A stretch of 64,000 nt of DNA from assembly GCF_009755275.1 (NCBI RefSeq), contig NZ_WQLA01000003.1, forward strand, positions 62,001 to 126,000. Direction: 5' to 3'. Under the pieces are notes generated by a model. The model saw nothing but the letters and a program-made list of their open reading frames with translations. It did no database searches and was not told the origin of the DNA. How positions within the stretch are numbered: the stretch's first letter is position 1; each line of letters opens with the position of its first letter. This DNA is from Mucilaginibacter aquatilis. GTDB lineage: Bacteria > Bacteroidota > Bacteroidia > Sphingobacteriales > Sphingobacteriaceae. A program made the position numbers and the translations under genes. Positions 8,735-17,068 of the stretch are shown piece by piece.

Positions 8735-8764
8735 CAAATATAAATAGTTATTTAAAATTTCAAA
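8735..8764 (-). promoter_or_regulatory. Promoter of the his operon
   Basis: Both Bacteroidota elements are present on the minus strand: -33 TTTG (8761-8764), an 18-bp spacer, and -7 TATATTTG (8735-8742), matching TAnnTTTG exactly. Predicted transcription start is near 8729, about 25 nt before the leader-peptide ATG. Confidence 0.65.
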
Positions 8765-8877
8765 ATGAAAGTTTAAATGTTGATGCATTTTAAGGCACTC
8801 ACAGCCTTATACTTTTTATATTAAGGATAAAGTACGCGAAAATAAGGAGACTAACTGGTGTTGTGAGAGCCGTTTGA

Positions 8878-8907
8878 TTGTGGCAACGGCGGGTAAAAGT
8901 ATATTTA
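8878..8907 (+). promoter_or_regulatory. Possible promoter for small ORF or RNA at 8936
   Basis: TTG (8878-8880), 19-bp spacer, TATATTTA (8900-8907), one mismatch from TAnnTTTG. Divergent from the his promoter. Confidence 0.3.
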
Positions 8908-8935
8908 CGATTAGGCATATTTGATTATAATTAAC

Positions 8936-9055
8936 ATGATTAACCAATGTGCCGGTGAACTTGATAGCATTTTACGCGTCATTTCTGCGCGGGTAAATGA
9001 GCATGCGAACTTACCCCCAGCCGGCGCTTCCTCTGGTAGTAGCGAAACTGGCTAG
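8936..9055 (+). CDS. Possible 39-aa small protein, unknown
   Basis: ATG at 8936 to TAG at 9053-9055, in the 365-bp gap between the his promoter and gmhB. The peptide starts 'MINQCAGELDSILRVISARV' and ends in a Gly/Ser-rich tail; the first half could form an amphipathic helix. A promoter-like pair lies upstream at 8878-8907. I do not recognise it. The same stretch could instead be a non-coding RNA: near its 3' end, AGCC/CGCT (about 9019-9029) can pair with AGCG/GGCT (about 9041-9053). Existence as a gene is unproven. Confidence 0.25.
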   Translation: MINQCAGELDSILRVISARVNEHANLPPAGASSGSSETG

Positions 9056-9068
9056 CTTAATTAGTTTC

Positions 9069-9560
9069 TTATCTAATAAGATTTAATACCTCGCTTATGG
9101 GCTGGTCGCTGTTAATCAATATACCGGTAACGCCGGCCGCCGTTCCTGCTTCAACATCGCGCTCGCGGTCGCCAATAAAGTAGGATAGGGAAGGATCAAT
9201 ATTATATTGCTCAATGCCACGCAGCAACATACCTGGCTGTGGTTTGCGGCAATTGCAGGCACCCGTAAAGTTTGGATGATGCGGGCAGTAATAAATATCA
9301 GTAAACTTAACGCCATGCGGGGCGTAAGTGTCTTTAAGCCGTTGGTGCATTTGCGATAATGTATCTTCACTATACCAACCCTTGGCAAGTCCGCCTTGGT
9401 TAGTTGCAACAATAAGTAAATAACCGCGGTCTTGCAGTTCTTTAAGCGCTGCAAAGTTATCAAGCACTTCAAAATCCTCCAGGCGGCAAACATAATCGCC
9501 CAACTCTCTATTCAAAACACCGTCGCGGTCTAAAAATACTGCCTTGTTTTTAGCGTTCAT
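9069..9560 (-). CDS. gmhB: D-glycero-beta-D-manno-heptose 1,7-bisphosphate 7-phosphatase-like HAD hydrolase
   Basis: HAD-IIIA phosphatase of 163 residues. Motif I 'FLDRDGVLN' (Asp10, Asp12), motif II 'VATNQGG', motif III 'CRKPQPGM' and motif IV 'FIGDRERDVEAG' are all present. The zinc loop of the GmhB family is intact: 'CPHHPNFTGACNC'. GmhB makes ADP-heptose precursor for LPS, but no other heptose gene is nearby, so the substrate is inferred. It is homologous to the HisB N-terminal half and sits just upstream of the his operon; some HAD relatives act on histidinol phosphate, so that alternative is open. Confidence 0.8.
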   Translation of the reverse strand: MNAKNKAVFLDRDGVLNRELGDYVCRLEDFEVLDNFAALKELQDRGYLLIVATNQGGLAKGWYSEDTLSQMHQRLKDTYAPHGVKFTDIYYCPHHPNFTGACNCRKPQPGMLLRGIEQYNIDPSLSYFIGDRERDVEAGTAAGVTGILINSDQPISEVLNLIR

Positions 9561-9582
9561 TATAATATTGTGTATTTATCAG

Positions 9583-9590
9583 CAAATATA
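9583..9590 (-). promoter_or_regulatory. -7 promoter element of gmhB
   Basis: TATATTTG on the minus strand, an exact TAnnTTTG, 23 bp before the gmhB ATG. No clear -33 TTTG at the expected distance. Confidence 0.4.
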
Positions 9591-9731
9591 AGCCTTTAGC
9601 ACCGATTTGCCTTTTTGTTTATGATTTAGGCAATGGAATATGCCCATATGCCATAAAAATGTTATGAATATGGTAATTGAAGGCAGTCAGGAGCTATAAA
9701 ATTTTGAAAATTCTAAAAAAAGCAATTTTTA

Positions 9732-9762
9732 TTTCGTAAAAAAATCAAAAACAGTATATTCG
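9732..9762 (+). promoter_or_regulatory. Weak promoter candidate for gltBD
   Basis: TTTCG (9732-9736), 18-bp spacer, TATATTCG (9755-9762): each box deviates by one base from the Bacteroidota consensus. 36 bp before the gltB ATG, in a strongly A/T-rich stretch. Confidence 0.3.
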
Positions 9763-9798
9763 TAATCCAAGCCCTACTTTATACTATATTAAACAAAC

Positions 9799-12700
9799 AT
9801 GAATCAAACAGAAAGTGAACAGCAAGGCCTTTACAGGTCTGAATTTGAGCACGACTCTTGTGGTACCGGCTTTATCGTTAATATTAATGGTATTAAGTCA
9901 AACCAAAACATTCATGATGCCCTTACGATGCTCGAAAACATGGAGCATAGAGGTGCCTGCGGATGTGATCCCGACTCTGGCGATGGCGCAGGTATATTGA
10001 TACAATTGCCTCATGAATTTTTAATGGAAGAGTGCTCAGATATTGAGGTGAGTCTGCCCCAGTTAGGTGAGTATGGAGTGGGTATGATCTTTTTCCCTAA
10101 AGATTCTACCCTGAAGAAAGCATGCCGCAACGTGATTGTTGCCGCCACTGAAAAGCTGGGTATTACCCTGCTCGGTTTCCGTAAAGTGCCGGTGAATCCA
10201 TCGGTAATAGGCGAAACTGCCCGCAGTGCCGAACCTGATGTTGAACAGGTTTTTGTACTGCGCCCTTCAAACGTTACCAATGCCGATGATTTTGAACGTA
10301 AGCTGTATGTACTACGTCGTTACATTAACAAAACGGTAAACGAAACGTTAGCGGCCGTTGGCGATAATTTTTATTTTACTTCGTTTTCTTGTAAAACCAT
10401 TATTTATAAAGGACAGGTTACAACCTTTCAGTTACGTCAGTACTACAGTGATCTGGCCGATCCTCGTTTGGTATCATCCTTTGCACTTATACACTCGCGT
10501 TTCTCTACCAATACATTTCCTTCATGGAAGCTGGCTCAGCCCTTCCGCTTAATAGCTCACAACGGTGAAATTAACACCCTTACCGGAAACCTTAACTGGT
10601 TTTTCGCAGGTGTAAAATCACTGGCTTCAAGCTATTTTAGCAGCGAGGAAATGGAAATGTTGCTGCCTGTTATTGACAATAATCAGTCAGACTCGGCGTG
10701 TTTAGATAACATCATTGAAATCTTACTGCACTCTGGTCGTTCATTGCCGCATGTAATGATGATGCTGGTACCTGAGGCCTGGGATGGTAATGAACAAATG
10801 GATCCTATTAAAAAGGCATTCTACGAGTATCATGCTACCATTATGCAGCCATGGGATGGTCCGGCAGCAATCAGCTTTACCGATGGTAAATTAGTTGGCG
10901 CTGTATTAGACCGTAATGGTTTACGTCCTTTGCGTTATACCGTAACTAAAGACGGCCGTGTAATTGCCGCTTCAGAAACCGGTGTTTTAGCCATTGATGA
11001 AAAGTTAGTGGAAAGCAAAGGCCGCCTGCAGCCGGGCAAAATGTTGCTGATTGATACCGAAAAGCATCAGATTATCACCGACGAAGAAATCAAAAAACAA
11101 ATAACAACCCAGCAGCCTTATGACCGCTGGTTGGAGAACTATAAAATTAAGCTTGAAGACTTAGCCGAGCCTCGTGTGGCTTTCACCAGCCTTGCGCCCG
11201 AGTCGGTTTTCCGTTACCAGCAGGTGTTTGGTTACACACGCGAGGATGTTGACGGAATTATTAAACCAATGGCTACCGATGCCATGGAGCCAATAGGTTC
11301 AATGGGTACCGATGTGCCGTTGGCCGTATTGTCTGATAAGCCTCAGCACCTTTCAAGCTACTTTAAGCAATTCTTTGCCCAGGTTACCAACCCGCCAATT
11401 GACCCAATACGTGAACGTTTGGTAATGAGCTTGGCTACCTTTATAGGCAGCAACGGTAACCTGTTGGATGAAGATAAAATGCATTGCCATTGTGTGGCAT
11501 TAAAGCACCCGATTTTGCGTAACCATCAGTTGGAGAAATTACGCAGTATTGATACTGGCTTATTCCACGCAAAAACGTTGCAAACCTACTTTAAGGCTGA
11601 TGGTCAGCCTGGGTCGTTGCAAAAAGGTATCGAACGCCTTTGCCGCTATGCCGAGGATGCAGTAGATGATGGCTTTGAGGTTGTTATTTTGAGCGATCGT
11701 GCCTTAGATTCGGAGCATGCTGCAATTCCATCGTTATTGGCAGTATCAGCCGTTCACCACCATTTGGTTAAAAAAGGCCGTCGTGGTTCGGTAGGGCTGG
11801 TTGTAGAAGCTGGCGACGTTTGGGAAGTTCACCATTTTGCCTGTTTGCTGGCGTTTGGTGCAACAGCTATCAATCCTTACCTGGCACTTTCAACTATCGA
11901 GACGTTGAAAAACAGTGGCAGTATTGATAGCGCAGCCGATATTAAATCACTTCAAAAAAATTATGTTAAAGCCGTTAACTACGGTTTGTTAAAAATATTC
12001 TCAAAAATGGGTATTTCAACACTGCAATCGTACCACGGTTCGCAGCAGTTTGAAATATTAGGTTTAAACAGCGATGTTGTTGATACTTACTTTGCTGGTG
12101 CGGTTAGCCGTATAGGTGGTTTAGGTTTAGATGAAATTGCCCGTGAAGCCTTAACTAAACATAACTTTGGTTTTGCCACCTCAAAAGGTGAGGTAAAATT
12201 GTTGCCTGAAGGTGGTATTTACCAATGGAAACGCCGCGGCGAGGCTCACTTGTTTAACCCGCAAACCGTTCACTTGCTGCAGCACGCAACCAAGACTAAC
12301 AATTACGACGTTTACAAAACCTACGCCAGGCTAGTTAACGAGCAAACCGAAAAGCATTTCACTATACGTGGCCTGTTAGATTTTACCCATCACCGCGAGG
12401 CTATCTCTATTGATGAAGTAGAATCAATTGAAAGCATCATGAAGCGTTTTGCTACGGGTGCAATGTCGTTCGGTTCAATATCGCACGAGGCGCACAGCAC
12501 ACTGGCTATTGCTATGAACCGTATTGGGGCTAAGAGTAACACCGGCGAAGGTGGTGAAGACGAAATGCGTTATGAGCGCCTGCCAAACGGCGATTCTATG
12601 CGTTCGGCTATCAAGCAAATTGCCTCGGCACGCTTTGGAGTAACGTCAAACTACCTTACCAATGCCGATGAATTGCAAATTAAAATGGCGCAGGGCGCAA

Positions 12701-14322
12701 AACCAGGTGAAGGTGGTCAGCTGCCGGGCCATAAGGTTGATGCCTGGATTGCCAAAACCCGTCACTCTACACCGGGTGTGGGCTTAATTTCGCCTCCTCC
12801 TCACCATGATATTTACTCTATTGAGGACTTGGCCCAGTTGATTTTTGATTTAAAAAATGCTAACCGCGCTGCACGTATCAACGTTAAGCTGGTATCAAAA
12901 GCAGGTGTAGGTACTATAGCCGCAGGTGTGGCTAAAGCACATGCCGATGTAGTTTTGATTGCCGGATACGATGGTGGCACGGGTGCATCGCCAATAAGTT
13001 CTATAAAACACGCCGGTTTACCTTGGGAATTAGGTTTGGCCGAAGCTCATCAAACATTGGTACGCAGTAAACTGCGCAGCCGCGTGGTTGTACAGGCCGA
13101 TGGCCAGATGAAAACCGGACGTGACTTGGTTATTGCGGCCCTTTTAGGTGCCGAGGAATGGGGGGTAGCTACTGCTGCACTTGTTGCCAGCGGTTGTATC
13201 ATGATGCGTAAATGCCATTTAAACACTTGCCCGGTGGGTGTGGCAACGCAGGATCCTGATCTGCGCAAGCTATTTAGCGGCGATCCGCAGCATGTAGTTA
13301 ACCTGTTCCGTTTCCTTGCCGAGGATATGCGCGAAATTATGGCCGAGTTAGGCTTCCGTACCATTAATGAAATGGTTGGCCGCGTACAATTTCTGCGTGT
13401 AAAAGATGGAATTGAGAACTGGAAAGCCAAAAAAGTTGATCTTTCAGGCATTCTTCACCCGGTCACCAATGCCAAAGGCAACACGCTTTACAACAGCGAG
13501 AAGCAGGATCACGGTATGGATAGCATTATCGACTGGCAATTACTTGAAGCCGCTCAGCCAGCACTTGCCGATAAAACGCCGGTATTTGCATCATTCGATT
13601 TGAAAAATACCGACCGTACTGTTGGTACCATGCTATCGAACGAAATATCTAAGAAATACGGCTCAGCAGGTTTACCCGAGAATACCATCAACTTCAAGTT
13701 TACCGGTTCGGCCGGTCAAAGCTTTGGCGCATTCTCAACTAAAGGTGTAGCCTTTGAATTAGAAGGCGAAGCTAATGACTACGTTGGTAAAGGCTTATCA
13801 GGTGCGCAACTGGCCATTTATCCAAAGCCTGACGCAAGCTTTGTTCCTGAAGATAACATCATTATTGGTAACGTAGCAATGTACGGCGCTACTTCGGGCG
13901 AATTATTTGTACGCGGTATGGCCGGTGAACGTTTTGCCGTGCGTAACTCGGGTGCAACGGTGGTGGTTGAAGGTATTGGCGATCACGGTTGCGAGTACAT
14001 GACCGGTGGCCGTGCGCTTATATTAGGTAAAACAGGCCGCAACTTTGCAGCCGGTATGAGCGGTGGTATTGCCTGGGTATATGATGCCGAAAGTGAATTT
14101 GCCCGTAATTGCAACGTTGAAATGGTAGACCTTGATCCGTTAAGCAAGGAAGACGAAGAACAAATTACCGCCCTGCTTAAAAAGCATGTGCATTTAACCA
14201 ACAGTAAGGTTGCACAGCAACTGCTCGCTAATTGGGCCCAGGCATCTGCCAGGTTCATTAAAGTATTCCCTAAAGAATACAAGAGAGTATTGTCAAAATC
14301 AGCGTTACAAACTGTTAGCTAA
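9799..14322 (+). CDS. gltB: Glutamate synthase (GOGAT), large alpha subunit
   Basis: Takes the amide nitrogen of glutamine and reduces 2-oxoglutarate to glutamate. Domain order: a short propeptide ending before Cys21 ('EHDSCGTGF'), which becomes the N-terminal catalytic Cys of the class II amidotransferase domain (about 21-430); a central linker domain (about 470-760); the FMN-binding synthase barrel (about 830-1210) with 'GGTGASP'; the 3Fe-4S cysteines at about 1133-1144 in 'CIMMRKCHLNTC'; and the C-terminal beta-helix (about 1260-1480) with Gly-rich turns. 1507 residues is full length. Followed by gltD after 8 bp; works with GlnN (17069) in the GS-GOGAT cycle. Confidence 0.97.
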   Translation: MNQTESEQQGLYRSEFEHDSCGTGFIVNINGIKSNQNIHDALTMLENMEHRGACGCDPDSGDGAGILIQLPHEFLMEECSDIEVSLPQLGEYGVGMIFFPKDSTLKKACRNVIVAATEKLGITLLGFRKVPVNPSVIGETARSAEPDVEQVFVLRPSNVTNADDFERKLYVLRRYINKTVNETLAAVGDNFYFTSFSCKTIIYKGQVTTFQLRQYYSDLADPRLVSSFALIHSRFSTNTFPSWKLAQPFRLIAHNGEINTLTGNLNWFFAGVKSLASSYFSSEEMEMLLPVIDNNQSDSACLDNIIEILLHSGRSLPHVMMMLVPEAWDGNEQMDPIKKAFYEYHATIMQPWDGPAAISFTDGKLVGAVLDRNGLRPLRYTVTKDGRVIAASETGVLAIDEKLVESKGRLQPGKMLLIDTEKHQIITDEEIKKQITTQQPYDRWLENYKIKLEDLAEPRVAFTSLAPESVFRYQQVFGYTREDVDGIIKPMATDAMEPIGSMGTDVPLAVLSDKPQHLSSYFKQFFAQVTNPPIDPIRERLVMSLATFIGSNGNLLDEDKMHCHCVALKHPILRNHQLEKLRSIDTGLFHAKTLQTYFKADGQPGSLQKGIERLCRYAEDAVDDGFEVVILSDRALDSEHAAIPSLLAVSAVHHHLVKKGRRGSVGLVVEAGDVWEVHHFACLLAFGATAINPYLALSTIETLKNSGSIDSAADIKSLQKNYVKAVNYGLLKIFSKMGISTLQSYHGSQQFEILGLNSDVVDTYFAGAVSRIGGLGLDEIAREALTKHNFGFATSKGEVKLLPEGGIYQWKRRGEAHLFNPQTVHLLQHATKTNNYDVYKTYARLVNEQTEKHFTIRGLLDFTHHREAISIDEVESIESIMKRFATGAMSFGSISHEAHSTLAIAMNRIGAKSNTGEGGEDEMRYERLPNGDSMRSAIKQIASARFGVTSNYLTNADELQIKMAQGAKPGEGGQLPGHKVDAWIAKTRHSTPGVGLISPPPHHDIYSIEDLAQLIFDLKNANRAARINVKLVSKAGVGTIAAGVAKAHADVVLIAGYDGGTGASPISSIKHAGLPWELGLAEAHQTLVRSKLRSRVVVQADGQMKTGRDLVIAALLGAEEWGVATAALVASGCIMMRKCHLNTCPVGVATQDPDLRKLFSGDPQHVVNLFRFLAEDMREIMAELGFRTINEMVGRVQFLRVKDGIENWKAKKVDLSGILHPVTNAKGNTLYNSEKQDHGMDSIIDWQLLEAAQPALADKTPVFASFDLKNTDRTVGTMLSNEISKKYGSAGLPENTINFKFTGSAGQSFGAFSTKGVAFELEGEANDYVGKGLSGAQLAIYPKPDASFVPEDNIIIGNVAMYGATSGELFVRGMAGERFAVRNSGATVVVEGIGDHGCEYMTGGRALILGKTGRNFAAGMSGGIAWVYDAESEFARNCNVEMVDLDPLSKEDEEQITALLKKHVHLTNSKVAQQLLANWAQASARFIKVFPKEYKRVLSKSALQTVS

Positions 14323-14330
14323 AAAAGAAA

Positions 14331-15803
14331 ATGGGAAAACCTACCGGATTTCAGGAGTTTAACAGAGAGCTCCCATCAAAAATAGCACCCGAAGAAAGGG
14401 TAAAGAACTATAACGAATTTGTTGGTTTGTATAACGAAGACAAGCTTAACCAGCAATCGGCACGTTGCATGAACTGTGGTATTCCTTTTTGCCATTCGGG
14501 CTGCCCGCTTGGTAACGTAATACCTGAGTTTAACGATGCCGTTTACCGCAAAAGCTGGGAAGAAGCCTACGAAATACTATCAACTACCAATAACTTTCCT
14601 GAATTTACCGGTCGCATTTGCCCGGCTCCTTGTGAGTCGGCCTGTGTGTTGGGCATCAATAAGCCGCCGGTAGCTATTGAGGAAATTGAAAAGCATATAA
14701 TTGAAATTGCTTACGCTAAAAACTTGGTTAAGCCAACAGCTCCATTAATTAAAAGCGGTAAAAAGGTTGCTGTGGTTGGTTCAGGTCCTGCTGGTATGGC
14801 GGCAGCAGCTCAGCTTAGCAAGGCTGGTCATTCGGTAACGGTTTACGAGCGTGATGACCGTCCGGGTGGACTTTTGCGCTACGGTATTCCTGATTTTAAA
14901 CTGGAGAAATGGGTGATTGACCGCCGGGTTAAAGTTATGGAAGAAGACGGTGTTGTATTTCAATGCAATACCGAAATTGGTAGAGATATAAGTATGGAAG
15001 AATTAAGCCGTAACAACGATGCTATTGTATTAGCCGGTGGCTCAACCATTCCGCGTAACCTGCCAATACCGGGCCGTGAGTTTAATGGTGTTTACTACGC
15101 CATGGAATTTTTAAAACAACAAAATAAGCGTGTTGGCGAAAGCCCGATTACTACAGCAGAGATTTTTGTTGAAGGCAAAGATGTAGTGGTAATAGGTGGT
15201 GGCGATACAGGTTCAGACTGTGTTGGAACATCAAACCGTCAGGGTGCACGTTCGGTAAGACAATTCGAGGTGATGGTGCAGCCGCCACAGCAGCGCACAC
15301 AAAATATGCCTTGGCCAAGCTACCCGATGCTGTTAAAAACAACAAGTTCACACGAGGAAGGTTGCGAACGCTTTTGGGGTGTAAACACAAAGGAGTTTTT
15401 AGGCGACGAAAATGGAAACCTGCGTGCGCTTAAGGTAACTGATGTTACCTGGGAAACCGATGTTTTAGGCAGACCAATGAAATTTGCCGAGGTTGAAGGT
15501 TCAGAGCGTGAACTTCCTTGCCAGGCGGTGTTTTTAGCCATGGGCTTTGTTCATCCGCAACATACAGGGATGATTGAGCAGGCCGGAGTTGAGCTGGACG
15601 AACGTAAAAACGTTAAAGCTCAAGAAGGCGTTTACCGTACCAATGTAAGCAAAGTATTTGCTTGTGGTGATATGCGCCGCGGACAATCACTAGTAGTTTG
15701 GGCCATATCAGAAGGCCGCGAAACTGCACGTAAGGTTGATGAGTTTTTAATGGGCCATTCTTTACTTGAAAGTAAGGATGCTGTTAGTGCATTTGCGTAC
15801 TAA
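14331..15803 (+). CDS. gltD: Glutamate synthase (NADPH), small beta subunit
   Basis: Delivers electrons from NAD(P)H through FAD and 4Fe-4S clusters to GltB. The N-terminal ferredoxin-like region has two Cys groups, 'CMNCGIPFCHSGC' (about 44-56) and 'CPAPCESAC' (about 96-104). The FAD site is 'GSGPAGMAAAAQL' (about 150) followed by 'YERDDRPGGLLRYGIP'. The nucleotide site is 'VIGGGDTGSDCVG' (about 286). C-terminal 'VFACGDMRRGQSLVVWAI' closes the FAD pocket. 490 residues, normal size. Cotranscribed with gltB. Confidence 0.97.
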   Translation: MGKPTGFQEFNRELPSKIAPEERVKNYNEFVGLYNEDKLNQQSARCMNCGIPFCHSGCPLGNVIPEFNDAVYRKSWEEAYEILSTTNNFPEFTGRICPAPCESACVLGINKPPVAIEEIEKHIIEIAYAKNLVKPTAPLIKSGKKVAVVGSGPAGMAAAAQLSKAGHSVTVYERDDRPGGLLRYGIPDFKLEKWVIDRRVKVMEEDGVVFQCNTEIGRDISMEELSRNNDAIVLAGGSTIPRNLPIPGREFNGVYYAMEFLKQQNKRVGESPITTAEIFVEGKDVVVIGGGDTGSDCVGTSNRQGARSVRQFEVMVQPPQQRTQNMPWPSYPMLLKTTSSHEEGCERFWGVNTKEFLGDENGNLRALKVTDVTWETDVLGRPMKFAEVEGSERELPCQAVFLAMGFVHPQHTGMIEQAGVELDERKNVKAQEGVYRTNVSKVFACGDMRRGQSLVVWAISEGRETARKVDEFLMGHSLLESKDAVSAFAY

Positions 15804-16020
15804 GTAGGGCTTAACAGGGTTAGTTAGGCCGGGTAAGTGCCAAAATGCGAGCCGGGCTTGCAATTAATTAAGTATTTGAGTTTAGTTGGATAAACTTCAT
15901 AAAACTCAAAGTATCCCGGCAAAGTAGGTGCAATTGGCCTGACAAACCCTTGCTATTAATTTGAAAGTTTCTCTTTATGGGGCTTTTTGCTAACCAGTTT
16001 AATTATAGTAGTAGTTTTTA

Positions 16021-16063
16021 ACCAGCAACGCAGGTTTTTGCAACGGCAAAACCTGCGTTTGCT
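16021..16063 (-). terminator. Terminator of ctlX (12-bp stem)
   Basis: Perfect inverted repeat AACGCAGGTTTT (16027-16038) / AAAACCTGCGTT (16048-16059), extended by AGC/GCT outside a one-base bulge. It lies directly after the ctlX stop; gltD ends over 200 bp away on the other side, and the stem could also stop that transcript. Confidence 0.7.
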
Positions 16064-16064
16064 T

Positions 16065-16994
16065 TTAAGCTATAGCTGGTAAATGCACTTCGGCCAGCAT
16101 ACACCTGGCACTTCCACCGCCAATGGTTTCTATAGTTGTTATATCGGCCGAAACTATTTCAGCATATTTTTCAAGCGTGTTTACTTGCTCTTCGGTCAAT
16201 GATTTGTGGGCACTTGCCGACATCACAAGCAAACTTTTACCACTCTTTGTATTTACCTCAAGCATATTGCCCGCAAACTGATGCATTTGTTCATAGCTAA
16301 TAGCAACTATTTCTTTTTCAGTAGCTTGTAATGACGTAATTACCGCCTGTTTCTCAACGTCATCAGTTATCGAATCAAGGCAAATTACTGCAAACTGGCT
16401 ACCAATACACATCATAACGTTAGTATGGTAAATGGCTGTGCCATTAGCATCGGCTGCGTTAAAAGCAACAGGCTTAAAGCCCAGGTGATGGCAAAAAGTA
16501 AGCAACACTTCAGCATTGGTGCGCGGAGACAGGCAAGCATAAGCCAGCTTATGCGCCCTGTCAAGCACCATGCTTCCGGTACCTTCTAAAAACTTATCAT
16601 CAAGCTCAAAACGGCTTAAATCAATTACATGCTTGACTGTGAAGTTACTTTCGAGTTTGCGTATTATATCTTCGTTGCGTTCGTAGCGCCGATTTTCGGC
16701 CTGCATGGGGTACATTAACACATCTCCATTGTCATGAAATGATACCCAATTATTAGGGAAAATTGCATCGGGTTTATGCGGTTCAGGTGTATCGTCAACT
16801 ACAATTACGTTAACTTCTTTACTTCTCAGCAGGTCAACAAACGCATCAAACTCTTTTAGTGCACTTTGTTCAATTCCGGCTAAACTGTGAGCTTTTTGCT
16901 GAAAAGCGTTGCTGCCGGCGGTTTGCTCGTTATAGCCAAAGCTGGCCGGGCGTATCATTAGTAAAGTTGATGTAGTTTGAGGTGATGTATTCAT
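16065..16994 (-). CDS. ctlX: Citrulline/arginine deiminase-superfamily hydrolase (CtlX type)
   Basis: Guanidino-group-modifying enzyme of the amidinotransferase fold, 309 residues. Family landmarks: 'PDAIFPNNW' (about 75-83) with the substrate-binding Asp76, 'EGTGSMVLD' (138-146), the catalytic His190 in 'YHTNVMMCIG', and the nucleophile Cys298 in 'GGGSARCMLAE'. CtlX-type proteins are annotated as acting on citrulline; the exact substrate here is inferred. No signal peptide. It sits between gltBD and glnN, so a role in releasing nitrogen that feeds glutamate/glutamine metabolism is plausible. Single gene bounded by hairpins on both sides. Confidence 0.75.
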   Translation of the reverse strand: MNTSPQTTSTLLMIRPASFGYNEQTAGSNAFQQKAHSLAGIEQSALKEFDAFVDLLRSKEVNVIVVDDTPEPHKPDAIFPNNWVSFHDNGDVLMYPMQAENRRYERNEDIIRKLESNFTVKHVIDLSRFELDDKFLEGTGSMVLDRAHKLAYACLSPRTNAEVLLTFCHHLGFKPVAFNAADANGTAIYHTNVMMCIGSQFAVICLDSITDDVEKQAVITSLQATEKEIVAISYEQMHQFAGNMLEVNTKSGKSLLVMSASAHKSLTEEQVNTLEKYAEIVSADITTIETIGGGSARCMLAEVHLPAIA

Positions 16995-17034
16995 GGTCCA
17001 ATATAGCTTAGTAGGCTATTATAGAATTAAACGT

Positions 17035-17063
17035 AAAAACCCCCGCTTTATAGCGAGGGTTTC
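17035..17063 (-). terminator. Terminator of glnN
   Basis: On the minus strand AAACCCTCGCT pairs with AGCGGGGGTTT (one mismatch) across a 4-base loop and is followed by TTTTT-type sequence. Starts 6 bp after the glnN stop. Confidence 0.7.
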
Positions 17064-17068
17064 GATAA

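Noticed and set aside
13050..13451. 133-codon ORF antisense to gltB
   Set aside because: Shadow of the conserved FeS/synthase region of GltB.
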